From Chthoniobacteraceae bacterium (lineage in GTDB: Bacteria > Verrucomicrobiota > Verrucomicrobiia > Chthoniobacterales > Chthoniobacteraceae): a stretch of DNA of 34,673 bases. The translations under genes were made by a program, and so were the position numbers. The notes below the pieces were generated by a model that saw only the letters and a program-made list of their open reading frames with translations, ran no database searches and had not been told where the DNA came from. This document shows positions 8,555 through 17,423 of this stretch, in pieces (the first letter of the stretch is position 1; every line of letters starts with the position of its first letter). Where the stretch lies: contig CANJZW010000049.1 in the NCBI GenBank assembly GCA_947479475.1, positions 1-34,673 on the forward strand, given 5' to 3'.

Positions 8555-9703
8555 ATGCTCTCAGCCGGAATTGTCGGTCTCCCTAACGTCGGAAAATCCA
8601 CCTTGTTCAATGCAGTGACGCGCACGCGGAAGGCGCAGGCGGCGAACTATCCGTTCTGCACCATTGATCCGAACGTTGGTGTGGTGACCGTGCCGGATGC
8701 TCGCCTGGAGGTGCTTGCCAAGATTTCGCACACCAAGAAAGTGGTGCCGGCGGCGATTGAATTTGTGGACATTGCCGGTTTGGTGAAGGGAGCGAGCGCT
8801 GGGGAAGGCCTGGGCAACCAGTTTCTAAGCCATATCCGTGAGGTGACGGCGATTGTTCAGGTGGTTCGCTGCTTCGAAGACGACGACATCCATCACGTCA
8901 GCGGTTCAGTGGATCCGGTTAGAGACATTGAAGTCATCAATACGGAACTTGTTCTGGCGGACTATGCAGCGCTTACCAAAAGGCTGGAGCGCCTAAACAA
9001 GGCGATCCGAGTGGGGGACAAGGTAGCCAAGGCGGAGGCTGCGGTGATTGAAAAACTCCTGCCTCACCTCAACGAAGGCCGGCCGGCACTCACCCTGGAA
9101 CTCTCCGAGGAGGAAAAACGCGTTGTGAAAGAGTTTTTCCTGCTCACGAACAAGCCGACGATTTTTGCGTGCAACGTTTCGGAAGCCGACCTTGCGACGG
9201 TGTCCAAACTGGTCCAGGACGGTGCAGGCGCGGAGGTGCAGACGCTGCCCGCTGCGATTCATGTCCAAGCGGTGCAAAAATATGCGGCAGCCCATTTTGC
9301 GACGGGTGCGGTGGTGATCAGCGCCCAGATTGAAAGTGAACTCGTCGACCTTCCCGAAGCCGAAGCGCAGGAATACCTGACGGGGTTGGGTGTGGCCAGC
9401 AGCGGAGTGGGTTCCCTCATCAGAGCCGTATATCATCTCCTGGGACTGCGGACTTACTTGACCACGGGTGAGCAGGAAACACGCGCCTGGACGATCCGCT
9501 CTGGGGACAAGGCTCCGGCGGCGGCCGGGGTGATTCACTCCGACTTTGAGCGCGGATTTATAGCGGCGGAAATTACCGCCTACGATGATCTTGTGGCGCT
9601 GGGCTCGTTTGCCAAGGCGCGCGAGGCCGGCAAGCTCCGGATCGAAGGCAAGGAGTACGTCGTTCAAGACGGGGACGTGGTTGAGTTTAGGTTCAACGTT
9701 TAA
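8555..9703 (+). CDS. ychF: YchF/Obg-family P-loop ATPase
   Basis: YchF is a universally conserved Obg-family P-loop NTPase that prefers ATP, binds ribosomes and is linked to oxidative-stress control. From the ATG at 8555 the protein is 382 residues and begins MLSAGIVGLPNVGKST, exactly as in the family. It also shows NYPFCTIDPN, the switch segment DIAGLVKGASAGEGLGNQFL and a C-terminal TGS domain ending YVVQDGDVVEFRFNV. It is slightly longer than typical (about 363), mainly from internal differences. The frame is open 22 codons upstream of 8555, but that part is not conserved. A good hairpin with a T-run follows at 9751-9777. Confidence 0.96.
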   Translation: MLSAGIVGLPNVGKSTLFNAVTRTRKAQAANYPFCTIDPNVGVVTVPDARLEVLAKISHTKKVVPAAIEFVDIAGLVKGASAGEGLGNQFLSHIREVTAIVQVVRCFEDDDIHHVSGSVDPVRDIEVINTELVLADYAALTKRLERLNKAIRVGDKVAKAEAAVIEKLLPHLNEGRPALTLELSEEEKRVVKEFFLLTNKPTIFACNVSEADLATVSKLVQDGAGAEVQTLPAAIHVQAVQKYAAAHFATGAVVISAQIESELVDLPEAEAQEYLTGLGVASSGVGSLIRAVYHLLGLRTYLTTGEQETRAWTIRSGDKAPAAAGVIHSDFERGFIAAEITAYDDLVALGSFAKAREAGKLRIEGKEYVVQDGDVVEFRFNV

Positions 9704-9750
9704 CGGCGGGCGGGAGGAGCGAGGCGGAAACGGAGCGCCCCAATCCCCGC

Positions 9751-9777
9751 CAGGCGTTTCGCTGCAGCGCCTGTTTT
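9751..9777 (+). terminator. Rho-independent terminator after ychF
   Basis: CAGGCG (9751-9756) and CGCCTG (9768-9773) form a perfect 6-bp GC-rich stem around an 11-nt loop, followed at once by TTTT. It sits 48 bp past the ychF stop and before the HtrA-type protease gene, so it probably separates the two transcription units. Confidence 0.6.
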
Positions 9778-9880
9778 CGCCGCGGCGCGGGATGGATGCG
9801 TGGAAAAACTCCTCTCAGGCGCCCATTTTGAACCCCTCCCCTTTACACAGTGCGTCTGCTGCGCCATCTTTGTCGCACGC

Positions 9881-11398
9881 ATGCAACCTCGCTGGCTACT
9901 ACCCCTTAGGCCTGTGCACTCACGGCTCCGCCCTTTCCTTTGTTTTCTGCTGCTGGGCCTTGTCCAGTTCAGTCTGACCCCGCTCGTCCGGGCGGCCGAC
10001 CCCAACGTGGTCCGCAAAAGCCTAGCGCGCATCAGCAACACCTCTCAGGAGCCCAACTACCGCCAGCCCTGGCTTCCTGGGGTCACCATGAGCAGCTCCG
10101 GCACAGGCTGGGTCGTCTCCAAAAACCGGATCCTCACCAACGCGCACGTCGTCTCCAACGCGCGTTTCCTCACCCTCGAGAAAGAACGGGACCCCAAAAA
10201 ATACATCGCCGAAGTCGAACACATTGCTCACGACTGTGATCTGGCGATCCTCAAGGTTCAGGACCCAGCCTTTTTCACGGGCACCATTCCTTTGGATTTG
10301 GGCGGCATTCCGGAAATTGAGACGGAGGTGTCCGTCTACGGCTACCCCATCGGCGGGGATCGTTTATCTGTCACCCGCGGTGTTGTTTCACGAGTGGATT
10401 TCAGGCCCTACGCACACTCTGGAATCGACTCCCACCTGACCATTCAGATTGACGCGGCAATCAACCCCGGCAACAGCGGCGGGCCGGTGCTGCAAAAGGG
10501 GAAGGTCGTTGGCGTGGCTTTCCAAGGATTTAGCGGAGACGTAGCGCAGAACGTTGGCTACATGATTCCGACGCCGGTGATCCGGAGGTTTCTGACGGAC
10601 ATCGCCGACGGTACCTACGACCGGTACATGGATTTGTCCCTCACCACTTTCAATACCCTCAACCCTGCGCTGCGCGCCGGCCTGGGACTCCCAAACAATG
10701 ATCTCGGCGTTCTGGTTTCCTCGGTGGCTTCCGCCGGGGTGTGCAGCGGTTACGTTCTCCCCGGAGACGTCATTCTCGCGGTGGACGGACTGGCAGTGGC
10801 GAGCGACGGAACCGTCGAGATTGAAAACGAGCGGATTCAGATGGCCGAGGTGGCCGAACGCAAGTTCCGTGGAGACTCCATTAAAATGCGCTTGTTGCGA
10901 GACCACAAGGAACTCGAAACAACCATTCCCCTCTCCAACGCATGGCCCTTTCCGATGCAGGCCAACCAGTTTGACGTGCAGCCGACCTACGTCCTCTTTG
11001 GGGGGCTTTTGTTCCAACCCCTCTCGCGAAACCTCCTGAGTTCCGTCCAGTTTCAAAATCCCCGGCTGAACTACTTCTTCGAGGCCTTTGTTCCCAAGGA
11101 AATTTACAAGGAACATCCCGAAGTCATTGTGCTCAGCAATATTCTGGCCGACCCGATCAACACCTACCTCAATGAGTTCAAAGAGGGCGTGGTGGAAGAG
11201 ATCAACTCCACCCCGGTGCGCACCTTGAAGGACGTCTCCGAGGCCTTCTCCAAGCCGGTGGATTTTTACGTGGTCAAATTTATCGGCAACGGCCGCCCTC
11301 TCGTACTGGAGCGAGCTGCCGTGGAATCGGCCCGCGAACGCATCCGCACTCGTTACGGACTGCAGCGGGAACAAAACCTGGAAGCCAACTCACGCTAA
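9881..11398 (+). CDS. Exported HtrA/DegP-like serine protease with PDZ domains
   Basis: 505-residue trypsin-fold serine protease of the HtrA/Deg type, predicted to act in the periplasm. Residues 1-38 form a signal peptide ending in VRA before ADPN. The catalytic triad is complete: His89 in TNAHVV, Asp120 in CDLAILK and Ser199 in PGNSGGP. A PDZ domain follows (about 225-330), then a divergent second PDZ-like region (about 355-490). Classical DegP runs of poly-Gln are absent, and the C-terminal half resembles the Deg-type proteins with two unlike PDZ modules. The ATG at 9881 was chosen because it gives the signal peptide; the upstream frame (from 9800) adds an unlikely stretch. The next gene, 7 bp downstream, encodes an inactive paralogue. 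The substrate is unknown. Confidence 0.9.
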   Translation: MQPRWLLPLRPVHSRLRPFLCFLLLGLVQFSLTPLVRAADPNVVRKSLARISNTSQEPNYRQPWLPGVTMSSSGTGWVVSKNRILTNAHVVSNARFLTLEKERDPKKYIAEVEHIAHDCDLAILKVQDPAFFTGTIPLDLGGIPEIETEVSVYGYPIGGDRLSVTRGVVSRVDFRPYAHSGIDSHLTIQIDAAINPGNSGGPVLQKGKVVGVAFQGFSGDVAQNVGYMIPTPVIRRFLTDIADGTYDRYMDLSLTTFNTLNPALRAGLGLPNNDLGVLVSSVASAGVCSGYVLPGDVILAVDGLAVASDGTVEIENERIQMAEVAERKFRGDSIKMRLLRDHKELETTIPLSNAWPFPMQANQFDVQPTYVLFGGLLFQPLSRNLLSSVQFQNPRLNYFFEAFVPKEIYKEHPEVIVLSNILADPINTYLNEFKEGVVEEINSTPVRTLKDVSEAFSKPVDFYVVKFIGNGRPLVLERAAVESARERIRTRYGLQREQNLEANSR

Positions 11399-11405
11399 TC
11401 TTTTT

Positions 11406-12959
11406 ATGCGAGCCACCCCTTTCTTTGCGGCCCTCCTTCTCTCGGCCACGACCCTTTGCATCGCACACGGTGCCCCCCTGCCGGACACGACGACCGCTGT
11501 ATCTACCGCCGTCTCCACCACTGCGACTGCGGGCGCTGCGGTAGCAACCGACAGCCGTGCAGATTTCCTCAAGAACATCGTGCGGGTCGCGGTGACCGCC
11601 CAGCCCTACGACTTTGCGCGGCCCTGGTCCAAACGCGCCCCCACCTCGCGCAGAGCGCTGGGAACGGTTCTCGAAGGGAACCGCATTCTGGTGACCGCAG
11701 AGGTTGTCGCCAACGCCACCTACATCGAGCTCGAAAGCCCGGATGGCGAACAAAAACAGCCAGCCCGTGTCGAATGCGTAGACTACGAAGCAGACTTGGC
11801 TCTGCTCAAACCCGAGTCCGATGACTTCTTCAAGACGCGCCCTGGCGTCCGCTTCGTGACGCCCCAGGTGGGGGACTCCCTCAGCATCCTGCAGTTAGAG
11901 GCAAACGGCAACCCGCTCTTCTCCAAGGGCCCAATGACCACGGCGGAGGTGGTGCGATACCCCATCGACGACTCCTCCTTCCTCGTGGGCCGACTAAACG
12001 TGCCGCTTCAAATCCGGGAATCCACCCAGTCTTTGCCTCTGTTCAAGGAAGGGAAACTAGCCGGTGTCATGCTCCGTTATGACGCCCAGTCGAGCCTCCT
12101 GGACTTTATACCAGCCGCCGTCGTGGAGCATTTTCTAAAAGATGCGCTTAAAACGCCCTATGAAGGGTTCCCCCGCATGGGCTGCAGTTTTTCAGTGACG
12201 CGCGACCCGCAGTTGAGACGTTACCTAGGTCTCAACGGAAACAACGGAGGGGTGTTGATCACTCAGATGCTCAAAGACGGGCCGGCGGAAAAGGGCGGTC
12301 TGCGAAAGGGCGACGTTCTTTTGGAGATCGCAGGCAATCCCATCGATTCCGACGGCAACTACCGGGACGAAACCTACGGCCGCATCTCGCTTGGGCATCT
12401 CGTCTGCACGAAAAACTTTGAGGGAGAGAAGGTAAAGGTCCGCCTCCTTCGGGAGGGCAAACCCGTGGAGGCCGAGGTGCCAGTGGCGCGGCGGCATCCT
12501 GAAAAGTATTTGAGCGAGCCTTACATCATCGACCGCGCCCCCAATTATTACGTGCTGGGCGGACTGATCCTGCAGGAACTTTCACGGCAGTATCTCAAGG
12601 AATTTGGAGCGGATTGGGCTCGGAAGGCGCCCCTGGACTTAGTGAACATCGACCGCACCCAAGGCGAAACCGATCAGGAGGCGCGCCAACGCGTCGTTGT
12701 TCTGAGCCGGGTTCTCCCCTCGGACGTCACCGTAGGCTACGAGGACCTGCGGCACCTCGTCCTCAAGGCGATCAACGGTCGGGCCATCAATGGACTGTCA
12801 GACGTACCTGCCGCCCTTTCCAAACCCGAGGGAGGTGTTCACCGGGTCGAATTGCAGGGCGACCCCAGCGTGATCTTTCTGGACGCAAAAGCGGTGGAGG
12901 CCGTGGGGCCCTCTTTGCTGCGGAGCTACGGTCTGCCAGCGCTGAGCCGCCTCCAATAA
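11406..12959 (+). CDS. Exported HtrA-like pseudoprotease with PDZ domains
   Basis: 517-residue paralogue of the preceding protease with the same order of parts: signal peptide (about 1-23, cleaved near AHGA), a Thr/Ala-rich linker (24-48), trypsin-like domain, PDZ (about 255-365) and a C-terminal PDZ-like module (about 375-500). Aligned by eye, ILTNAHVV of the active enzyme becomes ILVTAEVV (His to Glu99), GNSGGP becomes STQSLP (Ser to Gln208), while the Asp in EADLALLK (Asp130) remains. Proteolysis by the normal mechanism is therefore impossible. The frame is intact and the fold-defining residues are kept, so it looks like a maintained protein, not a decaying gene. It may act as a partner, adaptor or chaperone for the active protease (inference). 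The start 7 bp after the previous stop suggests one operon. Confidence 0.85.
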   Translation: MRATPFFAALLLSATTLCIAHGAPLPDTTTAVSTAVSTTATAGAAVATDSRADFLKNIVRVAVTAQPYDFARPWSKRAPTSRRALGTVLEGNRILVTAEVVANATYIELESPDGEQKQPARVECVDYEADLALLKPESDDFFKTRPGVRFVTPQVGDSLSILQLEANGNPLFSKGPMTTAEVVRYPIDDSSFLVGRLNVPLQIRESTQSLPLFKEGKLAGVMLRYDAQSSLLDFIPAAVVEHFLKDALKTPYEGFPRMGCSFSVTRDPQLRRYLGLNGNNGGVLITQMLKDGPAEKGGLRKGDVLLEIAGNPIDSDGNYRDETYGRISLGHLVCTKNFEGEKVKVRLLREGKPVEAEVPVARRHPEKYLSEPYIIDRAPNYYVLGGLILQELSRQYLKEFGADWARKAPLDLVNIDRTQGETDQEARQRVVVLSRVLPSDVTVGYEDLRHLVLKAINGRAINGLSDVPAALSKPEGGVHRVELQGDPSVIFLDAKAVEAVGPSLLRSYGLPALSRLQ

Positions 12960-13035
12960 CGTTCCCGGGGTTCTGGGGGGGCTGAGGAGGAAAGCCGGTT
13001 CCGAAGGAAAGCGGTCCCTTCTCGCGAAAAGCGGT

Positions 13036-14073
13036 CTAACCAAGGCTCTTTTCGAGCCCCTGGACGCGCTCAGCAAGCTTGTGCAGGCGCCTAATATGAG
13101 CGACCTGCTCCCGGTACTCGAGGGCAGGGACGGCAGGCGAACCCATATACAGCCCATTGGACGCCAGAGTCTTGCTAACTCCGGACTGGGCGCTCACAAC
13201 GGCTCTGTCTCCAATTTCCAGATGCCCTGCTACTCCCACCTGCCCAGCGAGCGTCACGTGGTCTCCAAGACGCGTACTACCCGAAATCCCCACTTGGGCG
13301 ACGATCAGGCAATGCTTGCCGATGACCACGTTGTGGGCAATCTGCACCAAATTATCGATTTTTGTGCCCGCCCCAATCCAGGTCCGGCCGAAGCGAGCTC
13401 GATCCACTGTGGTGTTGGCGCCAATTTCGACATCGTCATCGACCTGAACCACGCCGACCTGCGGAATTTTGACATGCCGCCCCTGGTCATTTTCAAAGCC
13501 GAACCCGTCGCTTCCAAGAACAACACCGGCATGCAGGATGACGCGGTCTCCGACCACACAACGCGTGGCCACCGTCACGCGGGGGTGGAGAAAGCACCCG
13601 GCTCCAATTTTGGCGCCGTGTCCGATGTAAGAGTGCGCCCCAACAACCGTTCCCTCCCCCACCGAGGCGCCCTCTTCGAGCACGGCAAAGGGCTGGATGC
13701 TCACGCCGGGCGCAAGGTGGACGCCGGCGCCAATGACGGCGGTGGGATGGACGCCCGCCGCAAATGAAACAGGAGGCGGGGCGAAATGCGCCACCAACCG
13801 GGCGAAAGCGAGTGAGGGGTTTGAAACCCGGATCAAGACCGGGGTGACAAGTTCCGCAAAGTCTTCAGCCACCAGCACGGCGGCCGCCTGTGAGCGGCGG
13901 AGTGCGGGCAAATACTTGAGATTACCCAGAAAAGTGACTTCATCCGGGGCGGCTTCGGAAACGGAGGCGACGCCGCGGATCTTCAAGTGGTGCGGGATGA
14001 TCCCGTCAAAATACAACTGGCCGCCCACGAGGGCGGCCAGTTCTTGCAAAGTTAATGTGGATTCTGCGGACAT
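13036..14073 (-). CDS. lpxD: UDP-3-O-acylglucosamine N-acyltransferase
   Basis: LpxD transfers a 3-hydroxyacyl chain from acyl carrier protein to the 2-amino group of UDP-3-O-acyl-glucosamine, the third step of lipid A synthesis, in the cytosol. The 345-residue protein has an N-terminal uridine-binding domain (about 1-100), a left-handed beta-helix built from hexapeptide repeats (about 105-310) and a C-terminal helix. The catalytic His lies in QIAHNVVIG. The length is typical. The ATG at 14073 was preferred to the in-frame TTG at 14079; an AAGAAG stretch lies upstream of it. It is the third gene of bamA-ompH-lpxD, 9 bp after ompH. The fabZ, lpxA and lpxB genes that often follow are not here; a convergent gene comes next. 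Confidence 0.95.
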   Translation of the reverse strand: MSAESTLTLQELAALVGGQLYFDGIIPHHLKIRGVASVSEAAPDEVTFLGNLKYLPALRRSQAAAVLVAEDFAELVTPVLIRVSNPSLAFARLVAHFAPPPVSFAAGVHPTAVIGAGVHLAPGVSIQPFAVLEEGASVGEGTVVGAHSYIGHGAKIGAGCFLHPRVTVATRCVVGDRVILHAGVVLGSDGFGFENDQGRHVKIPQVGVVQVDDDVEIGANTTVDRARFGRTWIGAGTKIDNLVQIAHNVVIGKHCLIVAQVGISGSTRLGDHVTLAGQVGVAGHLEIGDRAVVSAQSGVSKTLASNGLYMGSPAVPALEYREQVAHIRRLHKLAERVQGLEKSLG

Positions 14074-14082
14074 CCGCAAAAA

Positions 14083-14664
14083 CTACTTCTTCTTGGCGTC
14101 GGCGTTAAGCTTGGAAACCACGTCGGCGGTGAAATCGAACGCGTCCTTGGAATGAACGATCACGTTCACTGCATTGAGGCTCTGGCCGGACTTGTCGAAC
14201 ACGAGGTCGTAGTTCTGAGCCTTTACGACTTCATTCACGATTTTGTTAATTTCTTCAACCAGCGAATTGCGGGAACGCACAGACTGCTCAGAGAGCTGGC
14301 GCTCACGAGTCTGCTGGAATTCCTGAACTTCGCGCTGCATGACGCCGAGTTCCTGAAGCTTTTCGTTCAGAGCCTTGGTCTTTTCAGCCTTGGCCTTTTC
14401 GGAAAGTTCCGGCTTGGCAGCTTCTTCGTTGATTTTACGAGCCTGCTCCTGCGCTTTGTTGAAGGTGTCGAGACGGTCGTCCAGTTCCTTCTTGGCCTGG
14501 GTGCGGGACTCGTTGATTTTCGCCTCAGCGTCCTTGGTTTTGTAATACCCATCGAACACGGCTTTCATATCAATGGTACCGACCTTGAGGTCAGCAGCTT
14601 GGGAAGCCGGTGCGAGAGCACCAAGTGAAATGGCGAGGAGGGCAATGATGCGGTTTAGTTTCAT
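14083..14664 (-). CDS. OmpH/Skp-family periplasmic chaperone
   Basis: 193-residue OmpH/Skp-family protein. The signal peptide (residues 1-23, cleaved after SQA before ADLKVG) is followed by the family start VGTIDMKAVFDGYYKT, then a long charged helical region (about 45-150, rich in Lys, Glu and Ala) that forms the coiled-coil tentacles of Skp trimers. The C-terminal part returns to the body domain with YDLVFDKSG. Skp binds unfolded outer-membrane proteins in the periplasm and hands them to the BAM complex. The gene sits between bamA and lpxD, as in many Gram-negative genomes, 96 bp after bamA. No Shine-Dalgarno is visible. Confidence 0.92.
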   Translation of the reverse strand: MKLNRIIALLAISLGALAPASQAADLKVGTIDMKAVFDGYYKTKDAEAKINESRTQAKKELDDRLDTFNKAQEQARKINEEAAKPELSEKAKAEKTKALNEKLQELGVMQREVQEFQQTRERQLSEQSVRSRNSLVEEINKIVNEVVKAQNYDLVFDKSGQSLNAVNVIVHSKDAFDFTADVVSKLNADAKKK

Positions 14665-14760
14665 GTGTTAATCTAAGGGGTAACTGTGGGGGAACTGCTC
14701 CTATGGGAGACTTCCGCAAGGATCGTTTTTTTACTAAGCAAAGTTCAAGCTAGAAGTTAT

Positions 14761-17115
14761 CTAAAATTGGTATCCGACGTTAAAATTAAAGCGACCGCGG
14801 CCGGAATCCTCAAACCTCGTGTCCTTTTTCATCGGCATCGCGTAGTCAATGCGCACCGGTCCGATGGGCAGGTCCAGACGCAACCCAATCCCATAGTCCG
14901 AATTATAGCCGGCGGAAGAAAAGTCGTAGGCATCCTCGTTCACAAAACCCACGTCATAAAACACCGCTCCGCGGACCTTGTCCACCATTGGCACCGTGTA
15001 CTCCGCAGTCGCGCGGGCGAGGGTTTTGCCTCCGAGCGGTTCCTTGGACTTCGCGTCGATCGTATTGCCCTTGCCTCCGACGTAGTGGTACTTGAACCCG
15101 CGCAAGTCGTTTGACCCACCCAAGAAAAGCCGGTCGTAGAGCGGGACAAATCCAGTGCCCGCGTAGTTTTTATTTTCCGTACCCCAGGCATCAACCACTC
15201 CCGCCTGGGCGTTCAGGGTGAGAATCGTGTCCCACTTGAAGCGGAAATATTTGGAGGCCTCGGCATTCCAGCCGTAGATCTGAATGTCGCCACCCAGGGG
15301 ACCGCCTGTCACAAAGGTCGAAAGATCAAAGCGCTCGCCCTTGCGGGTAAGGAAGAGAGAATCTCGGGAGTCGTAGGTGACCCCGGTGAAAATCTGGCTT
15401 TTGACCTGCGCCCCCAGCGTGGAAAGGCTCACCACGGCGTCAGGCGTGTCGATTCCTCCGGTCACGTCATGAAGCTTGGCCTGTTCCACCCGGTAGCCGA
15501 AGCGACCGTAAGAGAACTCCGTAAGCGGCTTGCGAGCCACCAACTCAAACCCGTAACGTTCTGCTGAGTAGAGCGTTGAGCCGTAGGAGTCGTCGTGGAA
15601 AAACAGCTCCCCACCAAGGGAGAGTTTCTTGTCCATGAAATAGGGCTCCGTGAGCGAAATCGACGCATCCTTGCGCTTGGCACCGTACTGCACGCGGGTG
15701 CGGAACTTCTGGCCGCCCCCCGTGAAGTTCGGGTAATGAGCGGCATCGAAGTTGCCCTGCGTGAGTTCCACAAACCCCAAAAGGCTGTCCACGGAGGAGA
15801 ATCCAGCTCCGAAGTTCAAGGAACCAGTGCGTTTTTCCTCCAAAACAACGTTCAAGTCTCTTTGGTCCTTGTTCGCAGATTCAGCAGGATACATGTCCAC
15901 TTTGGAGAAGTAGGCGAGGTTGTTCAATCGCTGCTTGCTCGCCTCCATGCGAACCGTGTTGAAAACTTCTCCGGGAGTTAGCGCAAGTTCCCGGCGGATG
16001 ACCTTGTCCTTCGTACGCGTGTTGCCTGTGATGTTGATCCGGCCCACATAGGCCTGCGATCCCTCTTCCATCGAGAAAGTAATATCCGTCACGTGGTCCC
16101 CACCGGGCGTAGTGCGAGCCCCCGACTGGAAATCGACATAACCCTTCGCCCCGTAAAGGTCCTGAAGGGCCTTAATATCAGCCTGTACGGCCGCCGGAGA
16201 AAAAACGGCACCCGAACGCAGCTTTGTGACGCGCTCGAACTGGTCCTGTCCAAAGAGTTTCCCCCCCTTGAATGCAACGTTGCCCACTTTATAAGCAGAC
16301 CCCTCCGCGATCCGGAAAACGACCTCAACCTTGCCATTCAGCCTGTTCAGCTTGGCCTCGGACACCTGCACGTCCGAATACCCCTTGTTCTGGTAAAACT
16401 CCCGAAGCGCAATCGCGTCGTCGCTCAATTGGTCTTGGGCGACGCGACCGGTCTTCAGAATGGGGCTCAAAACCGCGCGGTACTTGCGGGTTTTGACCAC
16501 CTTGAGTAGTTCGCTCGTTTTAAAGTGCGTGTTCCCCTCAAAAAGAACCGCCTTGATGGCCGTCTTTTTACCTTCCTCAATCGTGTACACGACCTTGGCA
16601 GTGCCCAACTTGTCATCGACATTTAGTTTGTAGGTCACGCTGATGTCCGTGAACCCCTTGGACGCGTAAAATTCCAAAATCTTCTGTCGATCTGACTCCA
16701 TCGCCGCTTCACTCGCGGAATCTCCGGGTTTAACGGAAACTTTCTCCCGAATCTTGCTCAGCTTGATCTCCTGGGCGCCCTGAATATCAACCGCCGTGAC
16801 TCGCGCCTTGGCCTGCAGCACGACGATGACTTTCACCCCGTCACCCTTCGGTTCACCGAAAATACGCACGTTCACAACGTTTCCCGTCGCGTAAAGGTTC
16901 CGAATATCCTCCTCCACGACCTGCTCCGAGTAGGGCTGCCCGACCCGGGTGCGCATGTTTGCCAAGAGCCGTTCCTTTGCTACGGTGGCGGGCCCAGCGT
17001 ATTGGACTTCAATTTCAACAACGTTGGGCGCTTTGTTTTGAGCCAGCGCTACCCCCGGAAGGAGTGGCGAGACTGCGGCCATGCACAGGACGGAGGAGAC
17101 AATGCGGTGGTTCAT
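14761..17115 (-). CDS. bamA: Outer membrane protein assembly factor BamA
   Basis: 784-residue Omp85-family protein, the central part of the BAM complex that inserts beta-barrel proteins into the outer membrane. A signal peptide (1-25, ending ALA before QNK) is followed by five POTRA domains (about 33-430) and a 16-strand barrel (about 440-784). The barrel contains the L6-loop motif in GGSNDLRGF and ends in Phe (FNVGYQF), the C-terminal signal of barrel proteins. The length is typical. The ATG at 17115 gives a clean signal peptide and lacks a Shine-Dalgarno. It heads the minus-strand set bamA-ompH-lpxD. A possible promoter lies at 17174-17202. Confidence 0.96.
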   Translation of the reverse strand: MNHRIVSSVLCMAAVSPLLPGVALAQNKAPNVVEIEVQYAGPATVAKERLLANMRTRVGQPYSEQVVEEDIRNLYATGNVVNVRIFGEPKGDGVKVIVVLQAKARVTAVDIQGAQEIKLSKIREKVSVKPGDSASEAAMESDRQKILEFYASKGFTDISVTYKLNVDDKLGTAKVVYTIEEGKKTAIKAVLFEGNTHFKTSELLKVVKTRKYRAVLSPILKTGRVAQDQLSDDAIALREFYQNKGYSDVQVSEAKLNRLNGKVEVVFRIAEGSAYKVGNVAFKGGKLFGQDQFERVTKLRSGAVFSPAAVQADIKALQDLYGAKGYVDFQSGARTTPGGDHVTDITFSMEEGSQAYVGRINITGNTRTKDKVIRRELALTPGEVFNTVRMEASKQRLNNLAYFSKVDMYPAESANKDQRDLNVVLEEKRTGSLNFGAGFSSVDSLLGFVELTQGNFDAAHYPNFTGGGQKFRTRVQYGAKRKDASISLTEPYFMDKKLSLGGELFFHDDSYGSTLYSAERYGFELVARKPLTEFSYGRFGYRVEQAKLHDVTGGIDTPDAVVSLSTLGAQVKSQIFTGVTYDSRDSLFLTRKGERFDLSTFVTGGPLGGDIQIYGWNAEASKYFRFKWDTILTLNAQAGVVDAWGTENKNYAGTGFVPLYDRLFLGGSNDLRGFKYHYVGGKGNTIDAKSKEPLGGKTLARATAEYTVPMVDKVRGAVFYDVGFVNEDAYDFSSAGYNSDYGIGLRLDLPIGPVRIDYAMPMKKDTRFEDSGRGRFNFNVGYQF

Positions 17116-17423
17116 AGATGAATCAAACTGTTTTACTCTTTGGTAAGAGTCGGCCGATCAAGACCGAGTGTTCATTTCACGCGTAGTGAATCGATACGTC
17201 AAGTTACCATTTGTCTAAGGAAGGGGACGCCGCAGATTGAAACAGGGCACCGGAAAGATACCCCCGCCCTCTTGAAAGGCTCCACACAGAGAGGCATCGA
17301 CCTTGAGAACGCGGGCTCGCGCCACTCGACAACCTCATTCCCTCGCTCAATCGAGACAGGAAAAAGGCGTATCGCTTTTTGTTGAAAACCCCTTCACTCT
17401 TGCCAATCTTTTCATACGACCTC
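17116..17423. other. Divergent intergenic region bamA / DMT-like gene
   Basis: About 308 bp between two divergent genes. Apart from the candidate bamA promoter and the palindrome noted separately, I see no gene. The open frames here have poor codon character and no recognisable product. Confidence 0.5.
17174..17202 (-). promoter_or_regulatory. Candidate bamA promoter with palindrome in the spacer
   Basis: On the minus strand, TTGACG (17202-17197) and TGAAAT (17179-17174) are separated by 17 bp, matching 5 of 6 and 4 of 6 positions of the sigma-70 -35 and -10 elements. The -10 is about 60 bp upstream of the bamA start. The inverted repeat TTCAC-GCGTA-GTGAA (17176-17190) lies in the spacer and overlaps the -10, where a regulator could bind. 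Confidence 0.4.

Noticed and set aside
10388..11374. 328-codon minus-strand frame over the HtrA-type gene
   Set aside because: It is antisense to a gene with a complete catalytic triad and PDZ domains; the His/Gly-rich product is a composition artefact.
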